This document shows, in pieces, positions 1-5,280 of a stretch of 6,302 bases of DNA. Source of the DNA: JAQBFJ01 sp032123435 (GTDB lineage: Bacteria; Verrucomicrobiota; Kiritimatiellia; UBA8416; JAQBFJ01); assembly GCA_032123435.1 (NCBI GenBank), contig JAQBFJ010000149.1, positions 1 to 6,302 of the forward strand, in the 5' to 3' direction. Under the pieces are notes generated by a model. The model saw only the letters and a list, made by a program, of their open reading frames with translations, searched no databases and had not been told where the DNA came from. A program made the translations under genes and the position numbers. Positions within the stretch are counted from its first letter, which is position 1; the number at the start of each line of letters is the position of its first letter.

Positions 1-198
1 GGCATTGCGCATGAACCAGATGCCGTCGTTTTCAGGCATCATATAATCGATCAAGGCGAAGTCATAATCACCTTGTTTAATCATTTGAACTCCCTGTTTA
101 GCATTGTTCGCGCAATCGACGGTGTAAGTTAATTTTTCAAGTGCTCTTTTAAGAGATGAAAGAATGTGTTCTTCGTCATCAACCAGAAGAATTTTCAT
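1..198 (-). CDS. Response regulator receiver protein, N-terminal part (3' end outside window)
   Basis: The reverse strand from ATG at 198 gives 66 uninterrupted residues beginning MKILLVDDEEHIL and running off the window edge. This is the first half of a CheY-like receiver domain: the acidic pocket is D7/D8, and the phosphoacceptor is D51 in the ALIDYMMP context, followed by the usual DG turn (D58-G59). A weak Shine-Dalgarno-like AAAGGGG (209-215) lies 10 nt before the start. It is the third gene of the minus-strand operon, 29 bp after the stop of the ribbon-type receiver gene, and is therefore a probable phosphorylation target of the same kinase. The stretch NDGIWFMRNA resembles single-domain receivers found beside histidine kinases in deltaproteobacterial-type genomes (recollection). 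Whether an output domain follows cannot be seen. The receiver identity is secure; the full architecture is unknown. Confidence 0.93.
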   Translation of the reverse strand, partial: MKILLVDDEEHILSSLKRALEKLTYTVDCANNAKQGVQMIKQGDYDFALIDYMMPENDGIWFMRNA

Positions 199-227
199 AT
201 TGATTTCGCCCCTTTCTTGTTCTTAAG

Positions 228-887
228 TCATGTCGTCTGTTCTTCATCAAGTTTTAGACCTCTTTGTGAAAGCATTGGTTCGATGTATTTTTTCATACAC
301 GCCGGACATATTCCATGGCTGAACACCGCGTTTGAACGGTTTTGCACGTATTCCTCAACTTCTTCCCAGTAATCTTTGTCATCCCTTATTTTTTTACAGT
401 AACAGCAGATAGGGATCATGCCTTCGAGCTTTCTTACTCGTGACAAAGCATTGGCAAGTTCTTCGTTTTTCTGTTGAAGGTTGGATATTAATTCTTCTTT
501 ATCCTGCCGCAGGAGGTAGTAATTTACGGCATCATGGATGATGTTTCGGAACGTTTGTGGTTCTTCGATTGGTTTTGTGACGTACCGGAATATTTCCCCT
601 GTATTTATTGCTTCAATTATCTGTGCTATTTCCGTAAAGCCGCTTAGAACCATTCGTACTGTGGCAGGCCAGCCGGTTTTGATTTCCTGAAGAAGCGTCA
701 GGCCGTCCATTACCGGCATTTTCATATCCGCAACGACCACATGGATTTCTTCTCTGGACATAAGGTCAAGCGCATCTTTGCCGCTGTTGGCAAATAGTTT
801 TCTGTATGGTTCTCTAATGAGATTGTAATCAAGTGAGTTAAGGACGTTCTGTTCATCATCAACGAACATTACTGTTGTATCTTTCAT
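228..887 (-). CDS. Response regulator: receiver domain, coiled coil and C-terminal Cys4 ribbon
   Basis: A 219-residue cytoplasmic receiver protein. Residues 4-122 form a receiver of the kind often found on RpfG/HD-GYP and adenylate-cyclase-type regulators (ANSGKDAL, then RMVLSGFTE, then EIFRYVTKP). Acidic residues are D10/D11, the phosphoacceptor is D54, the switch Ser is S82 and the conserved Lys is K105. Residues about 123-156 are a Leu/Gln/Glu-rich predicted coiled coil. Residues 157-203 form a compact module with C161-x-x-C164 and C194-x-x-C197 (extra C162 and H191), a likely zinc ribbon; similar 'ICxxCKKIRDDxxYW...FSHGICPxC' tails occur at the ends of many receiver and PAS proteins. There is no recognised DNA-binding or enzymatic domain. 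The start at 887 lies 5 bp after the kinase stop; its Shine-Dalgarno GAGG overlaps the kinase's last codons, so translational coupling is likely. The cognate kinase is probably the gene just upstream. The role of the ribbon is unknown. Confidence 0.95.
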   Translation of the reverse strand: MKDTTVMFVDDEQNVLNSLDYNLIREPYRKLFANSGKDALDLMSREEIHVVVADMKMPVMDGLTLLQEIKTGWPATVRMVLSGFTEIAQIIEAINTGEIFRYVTKPIEEPQTFRNIIHDAVNYYLLRQDKEELISNLQQKNEELANALSRVRKLEGMIPICCYCKKIRDDKDYWEEVEEYVQNRSNAVFSHGICPACMKKYIEPMLSQRGLKLDEEQTT

Positions 888-892
888 TTATC

Positions 893-2200
893 TTACCTCA
901 CGTTTGAATTGCCGTCTGTTTTGTCAGGTGAAACTTTAGGTGTCATAAGAAACGGCAGGCGAACAACGAACACTGTTCCACCGCCTTCTCTGTCTTTTAT
1001 CGAAATGCTTCCGCCATGTTTGTTTGTTATGATATCCCAGCAAATGCTCAGGCCGAGTCCTGTTCCCTGGCCGGGCGGCTTCGTGGTAAAGAATGGGTCG
1101 AAAATACGGTCTTTGATTGAGTCAGGGACTCCGGGCCCGTCATCGCTGATTTCACAAAAGACATTGTTGTCATTGGTATAGGTTGTTATTGCGATTTGCC
1201 CCATGCCTTTTCTTTTTTGGTTTGCTATAGCCTGAGCCGCATTGATTACTATATTCATGAAAACCTGGTTTATCATATCGGGTACGCACATTATTTCGGG
1301 GGTTTTGCTGAAATTGGTTTTAACATCGGCATGATACTTATATGTATTTCTGGTTATTACCAGCATGTCTTGAATTCCCTTGTTTATATTGAAAGAGCAG
1401 ACCTCATTGGGATCATAGGCGCGCGAAAAATCCCGCATGCTGTTTATGATGCTTGTTACCCTGCGAATACCGTCCTTTGATTCCGCGAATAATTTGTCCA
1501 TATGTTCCAGTGTGAGATCCAGTGCTATGGCGTTCTCTTTTTCCTTAATGATCCGTAAATGTTCGTTATTAACGGCTCCTTTTTCCAGGGCATCTCTGTA
1601 CACCATAATAATGTTCTTGAACGCCTCAACATCATCGCGAAGAGTGGCGAAGTTTGTGGCGACAAAACTCATCGGGTTGTTAAGTTCATGCGCGAGGCCG
1701 GCGGCCAATTGGCCGACTGAAGCCATTTTATCCTTCATTGCAAGTTGCGAATGTATTTTTTCCAGTTCGATAGTGCGCTCTGCGAGTTTCGACTTCAGGT
1801 TGTCATGGGATTTTTCCAGTTTATTCGCCATTATTTTTTCGCGAATCATCAATGTGCGTATTTTAGCCACTGAGCATGATATTATAAGGAAAGACAACAG
1901 ACGGATAGAAGTGTTCCAGAATGCGTAATAGTTCTTGGTATATTGATGAGCGGAAAACCAGTCTGACCCGAACCACACCAATGCGCAAATGACAGCAATC
2001 ATACAGGACGAGGCGGCACCGATCGTCCATGCGGTGATGGCTATTGGCAAGAAATAGAAGACAAAAAAGCCCAGCTCCCATCCGGTGACGTGATCCTGGT
2101 AGCCAATAGCCAGTACTAGAATAATATTGGCAAGCAATATTACGGTGCGTTGAAGCCGGGTAAAGTTAAGTGTTAGAAAATAGTCTTTTCGCCAGCTCAT
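893..2200 (-). CDS. Membrane-bound sensor histidine kinase
   Basis: A 435-residue sensor kinase that autophosphorylates on His and passes phosphate to receiver proteins. Four hydrophobic segments (about 19-35, 43-60, 62-79, 98-113) form an N-terminal membrane sensor of the 'GxExxFxxFYxLPI' type (G40-W-E-L...F48-Y...L51-P-I), also known from diguanylate cyclases; it has almost no extracytoplasmic domain, so its signal may be membrane-borne. A coiled coil (about 120-155) leads to the H-box with phosphoacceptor H171 in GLAHELNNP. A long dimerisation helix segment follows (to about 260). The ATPase domain shows the N-box (N316, N320), G1 (D353-D354-G355-P-G357), F-box (IFDPFFTT) and G2 (GTGLGL, 379-384). 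All catalytic motifs are intact. There is no fused receiver, which fits with the two receiver genes directly downstream. The start ATG at 2200 has AAAGG (2207-2211) 6 nt upstream. The ligand is unknown. Confidence 0.96.
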   Translation of the reverse strand: MSWRKDYFLTLNFTRLQRTVILLANIILVLAIGYQDHVTGWELGFFVFYFLPIAITAWTIGAASSCMIAVICALVWFGSDWFSAHQYTKNYYAFWNTSIRLLSFLIISCSVAKIRTLMIREKIMANKLEKSHDNLKSKLAERTIELEKIHSQLAMKDKMASVGQLAAGLAHELNNPMSFVATNFATLRDDVEAFKNIIMVYRDALEKGAVNNEHLRIIKEKENAIALDLTLEHMDKLFAESKDGIRRVTSIINSMRDFSRAYDPNEVCSFNINKGIQDMLVITRNTYKYHADVKTNFSKTPEIMCVPDMINQVFMNIVINAAQAIANQKRKGMGQIAITTYTNDNNVFCEISDDGPGVPDSIKDRIFDPFFTTKPPGQGTGLGLSICWDIITNKHGGSISIKDREGGGTVFVVRLPFLMTPKVSPDKTDGNSNVR

Positions 2201-2214
2201 GAGTAACCTTTAAT

Positions 2215-2280
2215 AGTCAAATCATCTCACGCGAATCAAGTTGCAGTCAACAGCAAACGGAAGGGTGTGGTTGATGTCAA
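2215..2280. repeat. Three GTCAA/TTGAC motifs at exact 30-bp spacing in the divergent promoter region
   Basis: On the plus strand (A/T)GTCAA occurs at 2215-2220, 2245-2250 and 2275-2280. Two of the copies sit in the longer form TTGnnGTCAA (2241-2250 and 2271-2280). Read on the minus strand they are TTGACT, TTGACT and TTGACA, that is, -35-like or WRKY/W-box-like pentamers pointing toward the kinase gene. Spacing of 30 bp is close to three helical turns, so the copies lie on about the same DNA face. They could be regulator binding sites or overlapping -35 boxes; chance recurrence of a pentamer is not excluded. Confidence 0.35.
2252..2280 (-). promoter_or_regulatory. Candidate sigma70 promoter for the kinase-receiver operon
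   Basis: Reading the minus strand, a perfect -35 TTGACA (2280 to 2275) is followed after 17 nt by TTTGCT (2257 to 2252), which matches three of six -10 positions, including the final T. Transcription would start near 2245, giving a leader of about 45 nt before the kinase ATG at 2200. An alternative is TTGACT (2250-2245) with GATGAT (2226-2221) at 18 nt, but its leader would be too short to comfortably hold the ribosome site. The -35 is good and the -10 weak, so this is a moderate guess. Confidence 0.3.
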
Positions 2281-2336
2281 GCAAGTAAGTTCATGGTATG
2301 CTGTGCGCATCGAAAAACACGCAAAACAAAAGAGAA

Positions 2337-2365
2337 TTGACAAAATCGAAGGGGGGAAGTAACGT
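2337..2365 (+). promoter_or_regulatory. Candidate sigma70 promoter for the 617-residue protein gene
   Basis: A consensus -35 TTGACA (2337-2342) is followed after exactly 17 nt by TAACGT (2360-2365), which keeps the important first, second and last bases of the -10 hexamer. Start of transcription would be near 2372, giving a leader of about 42 nt. The spacer contains a run of six G residues (2351-2356). The TATATATA stretch at 2391-2398 is too near the start codon to be a useful -10 for this gene. Confidence 0.4.
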
Positions 2366-2397
2366 CAGGTCAATACTTCACTCGATGTCGTATATAT

Positions 2398-2403
2398 AAG
2401 GAG
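2398..2403 (+). promoter_or_regulatory. Ribosome binding site of the 617-residue protein gene
   Basis: AAGGAG, a near-perfect Shine-Dalgarno sequence, stands 10 nt before the ATG at 2414 and fixes that start codon. It is the strongest ribosome site in the window, which suggests efficient translation of this envelope protein. Confidence 0.75.
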
Positions 2404-2413
2404 CTCTCTCACT

Positions 2414-4267
2414 ATGAAAAAGATCTTATATTGGATTATCGCGGTTGGTTCTGTGGGTGTGGGTATTATTTGTCTTGTGACATACGTCCAACCGAAAAGT
2501 GCATCACTCGAATCTTTGCAAACGCCAGGCATGGAAAATGATAACATCGACACGGTTAATGGCGATAAAGTTCCTGAAAACGATCATTCATTGACGGTGA
2601 GTAACGTTGCCGTAGAACCGCAGAGCAGCGGCGTAACGGTGTCAAGTGAGCCCACTACTCCGGACTGGATCAAACGTGCGCTTACCAGGCCTACTCCTGC
2701 CAAACAGCGCCGTAACCGAAGAGTGATGTCTGCCCTGAACCGGCCGCGTTTTCCAACGGTGACGGCCGGTCAGATTCTTAACGCGTCCCTTGAAATTCCG
2801 GAAGCGCAGAAAAATATCATGGGTTTGGCATTTCGGCGTGGGTTGATAAACGGAAGTACGTATAACTCGCAATATGTTGAAACCAGAATGAATGCTATTG
2901 TGGATGACGTCAAGTTTGTCTCCAAAAAGGAACTGGCTGAAATGGATGTGTCGGGAACTCCGCCTGAATTTGCTGTAACGGTTGAAAAGTTCATAGAATC
3001 GTTCACTACGGACGAAAAACAGGCAAGTGATTTATTAGGAGAGTTATGCGCGCTTGCCACAGATAAAAAGGCTACAAGCCCGGCACAGCAAATGGCAATG
3101 GCTGCAACGTTGAAAAACATATACGAGACTATAGAGAAGCAAAACGAGCAGATAACTGATGAACTGAATGCTTTCAGTCAGGACTACATTCAAAGTGATA
3201 GTGTTCGCGCATTTCCAAACGATGTGCAGGACAATATTCAGGCACTCGCATCCAGCGGGGCTTCCGCTGATTTTGTGGATGCATACAAGGAATATGCGGC
3301 TGCGGTGGAGCAAGGCGATATTGAAGCAATATCTTCGGCAGCCTGGGAAATGCGCTATATTGAGTATCGTGATGAATGTCTGGCAAAGGAACAAAATCTG
3401 GACGATATACGGGATGAAGATATGGACAAAGTGCTGGGCAACCTCAGTAAAGATGTTTACAAGTTAAACGAGACGTATACCGAGGAGGAAGAGGCGCAGG
3501 AACAGGAGGTGGCTCTTGATGATCAAATTTTGGCGGCCGACAATTTGCTATACACTAAATTTATATCAGATACGAAGGACTATTGGACACAGGAAAGACG
3601 AATTCCGGACCGCGAATACAGCGAAGATCTTTCGGATGCAAAGGACAGCCTGACGGAATGTCCTGAAGATTTCAGCGCAGCGTATGAAAAACATCTGGAA
3701 GCGTGGGATAATCTGGATTATCCGAACATCAGCGCTACGTGGGTAGAAGTAATGAAGCTAACCGATAAATACAAATTGGATGGTTCATATTCCGAAGAGT
3801 GGCAAATAGACATGAGTGAGGCTCCTGTCGTTGAGCCGACCGAAGAACAACGTCTTGCCATGGAACATGTCATGGAATCGGATTATGAGTTAACTCATCA
3901 AAGGGACGATTCCATCTACCTGCTTTCGGAGCAAAAACGGATAGATGATATAGCCAATGCGTCAATCGCTGATTGTCCGCCGGTCATTGGTGATGCATAT
4001 GAAGAATTTGTTGCGGCTAATATTTACGAATTCAATACTGAAAACAACAATACCGATTCTGAATCTACTGTTACAACTTCTCCGGAAGAAGGAATAGACA
4101 TAACTATAACTAACGAACAGCCCGTATCAGAACCGGAAGAAGTGATTGAATACGCCGGCGGCAAGGTAGAGGCCGTAATTTCTGAATATCTGTCATCTAC
4201 CATAACGAACGAATTGCCTGAAGAGCCAGCGGAAGTGATATCGCCGGCGGCAACGAACGGTCTTTAA
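2414..4267 (+). CDS. Membrane-anchored acidic protein of unknown function with four degenerate repeats
   Basis: I do not recognise this 617-residue protein. It begins MKKILYW with one hydrophobic segment (about 4-25); C20 lacks a proper lipobox (GII before the Cys), so an uncleaved signal-anchor is likelier than a lipoprotein, with the bulk outside the cytoplasmic membrane. Residues 26-85 are a Ser/Thr/Glu-rich linker, and 86-112 a basic patch (KQRRNRR). The rest is acidic, apparently mostly helical. A motif of form (C/G)(P/A)xx(F/I)xxAYxx(H/Y/F)xxA recurs near residues 181-195, 282-296, 416-430 and 521-535; the third copy (ECPEDFSAAYEKHLEAW) is clearest and the first the most diverged. Residues 541-617 are a low-complexity Glu/Thr/Asn/Pro tail. 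The start has a strong AAGGAG. It is transcribed divergently from the kinase operon, with a 213-bp gap. A coding gene is certain; its function is open (stalk, scaffold or sensor partner are guesses). Confidence 0.85.
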   Translation: MKKILYWIIAVGSVGVGIICLVTYVQPKSASLESLQTPGMENDNIDTVNGDKVPENDHSLTVSNVAVEPQSSGVTVSSEPTTPDWIKRALTRPTPAKQRRNRRVMSALNRPRFPTVTAGQILNASLEIPEAQKNIMGLAFRRGLINGSTYNSQYVETRMNAIVDDVKFVSKKELAEMDVSGTPPEFAVTVEKFIESFTTDEKQASDLLGELCALATDKKATSPAQQMAMAATLKNIYETIEKQNEQITDELNAFSQDYIQSDSVRAFPNDVQDNIQALASSGASADFVDAYKEYAAAVEQGDIEAISSAAWEMRYIEYRDECLAKEQNLDDIRDEDMDKVLGNLSKDVYKLNETYTEEEEAQEQEVALDDQILAADNLLYTKFISDTKDYWTQERRIPDREYSEDLSDAKDSLTECPEDFSAAYEKHLEAWDNLDYPNISATWVEVMKLTDKYKLDGSYSEEWQIDMSEAPVVEPTEEQRLAMEHVMESDYELTHQRDDSIYLLSEQKRIDDIANASIADCPPVIGDAYEEFVAANIYEFNTENNNTDSESTVTTSPEEGIDITITNEQPVSEPEEVIEYAGGKVEAVISEYLSSTITNELPEEPAEVISPAATNGL

Positions 4268-4273
4268 TTTCTG

Positions 4274-4307
4274 ATATCGGCCCAGGCTGTAAAAGCAGGC
4301 ATATTTT
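4274..4307 (+). terminator. Possible weak intrinsic terminator after the 617-residue protein gene
   Basis: Seven bases after the stop codon an imperfect hairpin can form: ATAT, GCC and GCT on the left arm (4274-4288) pair with AGC, GGC and ATAT on the right (4294-4304) around a GTAAA loop, with small internal bulges. It is followed by TTTT. The stem is short and interrupted and the T-run only four long, so termination would be partial at best. Confidence 0.27.
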
Positions 4308-4357
4308 ATGTGCATACGTTATAATCGTTGAAAACACATGATAATTGACTCTTGTTT

Positions 4358-4373
4358 TGGCACTAAAAAGGCG
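4358..4373 (+). promoter_or_regulatory. Sigma54-like promoter element upstream of the stand-alone receiver gene
   Basis: TGGCAC (4358-4363) is a perfect -24 element, and the required GC (4371-4372) lies exactly 10 nt after the GG (4359-4360). The -12 box reads AGGCG where TTGCA/T is usual, so only its invariant GC is kept. Transcription would begin near 4384, leaving a leader of about 105 nt before 4490. No enhancer-binding regulator is encoded in the window. The remaining intergenic sequence (4268-4489) is AT-rich and holds a second copy of AAAAAGGCGA (4365-4374 and 4463-4472) and TATAAG at 4422-4427 and 4430-4435 without a convincing -35. Confidence 0.25.
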
Positions 4374-4489
4374 ATAAAACCTATTGTATTATTTTTCAAG
4401 GAAATAGCTGGACTATCGTTTTATAAGCGTATAAGTTCTATTTAATTGATGTTTGCCTGCGGAAAAAGGCGAAAAAAGATTGTTTAAAA

Positions 4490-4915
4490 ATGACTGGCAA
4501 TATGAACACTTCTGAAGAACTTGTACCGCGTGACAAAAGTAAGCTGTTGATTGTCGATGACGAAGATTTGGTGCGCCGCACTTTTCAAAGGATACTTGCC
4601 TCTGAACTTCCGGAACATCAAATTGAAGCGGCTTCTGACGGCGCGGAAGGTGTGGAAATGTTTCGTGAAGGACATCATGGTGTTATCCTTCTTGATCTCT
4701 ATCTTCCCATAATGAATGGTCTGGATGCTTTCAGGCAGATTGAGCTTGAATGCAAAGCCAGAAACTGGGAGATGCCGTGCGTGGTATTCTGGTCCGGATT
4801 TTATCCGCCGGACACCATAAAGAACATTGTTGATTCCAATCCAGCGCATTACATGCTGCATAAACCTGTCACCGCCAAGGTGTTGATGGACGTGCTTAAT
4901 CAAAGACTAGCTTGA
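4490..4915 (+). CDS. Stand-alone (CheY-like) response regulator receiver protein
   Basis: A 141-residue protein that is essentially one receiver domain (residues about 17-141) after a short polar N-terminus. The acidic pair is D23/D24 (LLIVDDED), the phosphoacceptor is D69 (VILLDLYLPIMNGLDA), the switch Ser is S102 (VVFWSGF) and the conserved Lys-Pro is K125-P126. With no output domain it must act by binding partners or as a phosphate shuttle in a relay. Two in-frame starts exist, ATG 4490 and ATG 4502; neither has a recognisable Shine-Dalgarno, and the leader is A-rich, so the exact start is uncertain; the receiver is complete either way. It lies 222 bp after the repeat protein gene and is likely transcribed on its own. 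Its kinase is not necessarily the one in this window. Its 3' end faces the thioredoxin gene across only 17 bp. Confidence 0.94.
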   Translation: MTGNMNTSEELVPRDKSKLLIVDDEDLVRRTFQRILASELPEHQIEAASDGAEGVEMFREGHHGVILLDLYLPIMNGLDAFRQIELECKARNWEMPCVVFWSGFYPPDTIKNIVDSNPAHYMLHKPVTAKVLMDVLNQRLA

Positions 4916-4932
4916 TAAGGGTTAACGGAATG

Positions 4933-5262
4933 TTACAGGCTGGCGTTTATTTTGCCCATCAGGTCAAGCTTACTCACAGCTCCTACCATTTGCTCGGCAA
5001 CAATGCCATCCTTGATGATAAGAAGCATTGGAATAGATCGGACAGAGAACTGGGCTGCTAGTTCCTGATTCTGATCGACATCAACTTTTGCAACTTTTAT
5101 TTTTCCGGCCATCTCAGTTGCAATTTCATCAAGCACTGGTGCTATCGTGCGGCATGGTCCACACCATTTGGCCCAGAAATCAACCAATACCGGCAATTTA
5201 CTGTCGATCACTTCGCTTTGCCAGTTGTCAGATGTTATATGTATGGGCCCTTCTGATGACAT
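4933..5262 (-). CDS. trxA: Thioredoxin
   Basis: A 109-residue cytoplasmic thiol-disulfide oxidoreductase of normal thioredoxin length, reduced by thioredoxin reductase and reducing disulfides in target proteins. The active site WCGPC has C34 and C37; the buried acid is D28 (VDFWAKWCGPC), the cis-proline is P78 (RSIPMLL), and the terminal strand has the usual KDG and VGAVSK turns. No signal peptide is present, so it acts in the cytoplasm. The start at 5262 has AAAGGA (5270-5275) at 7 nt. It follows the transmembrane Pro/Ala-rich protein gene by 18 bp in the same direction, so the two are probably co-transcribed. That partner has no cysteine in its visible part, so it is unlikely to be a disulfide substrate. 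A genome may hold several thioredoxin paralogues; the symbol is by family. Confidence 0.96.
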   Translation of the reverse strand: MSSEGPIHITSDNWQSEVIDSKLPVLVDFWAKWCGPCRTIAPVLDEIATEMAGKIKVAKVDVDQNQELAAQFSVRSIPMLLIIKDGIVAEQMVGAVSKLDLMGKINASL

Positions 5263-5280
5263 TTCATGTTCCTTTCCAGT

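Noticed and set aside
909..1928. Three plus-strand open frames (909-1181, 1196-1480, 1437-1928) opposite the kinase gene
   Set aside because: They lie antisense to a kinase gene with all catalytic motifs intact, show no recognisable domains and lack ribosome sites; they are shadows of the coding strand.
2391..2398. TATATATA as the -10 box of the 617-residue protein gene
   Set aside because: Transcription would begin at or after the ribosome site at 2398-2403, so the mRNA could not use it.
2414..2475. Lipoprotein signal peptide at C20 of the 617-residue protein
   Set aside because: The residues before C20 (G17, I18, I19) do not fit a lipobox, which needs a small residue next to the Cys and usually Leu at -3.
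2642..3467. Several open frames inside the 617-residue protein gene (both strands)
   Set aside because: The enclosing frame has a strong ribosome site, a membrane anchor and internal repeats; the overlapping frames have none of these.
4484..4903. 139-residue minus-strand open frame opposite the stand-alone receiver
   Set aside because: It mirrors almost the whole receiver gene, which has a full set of receiver residues on the plus strand; the antisense product resembles nothing known.
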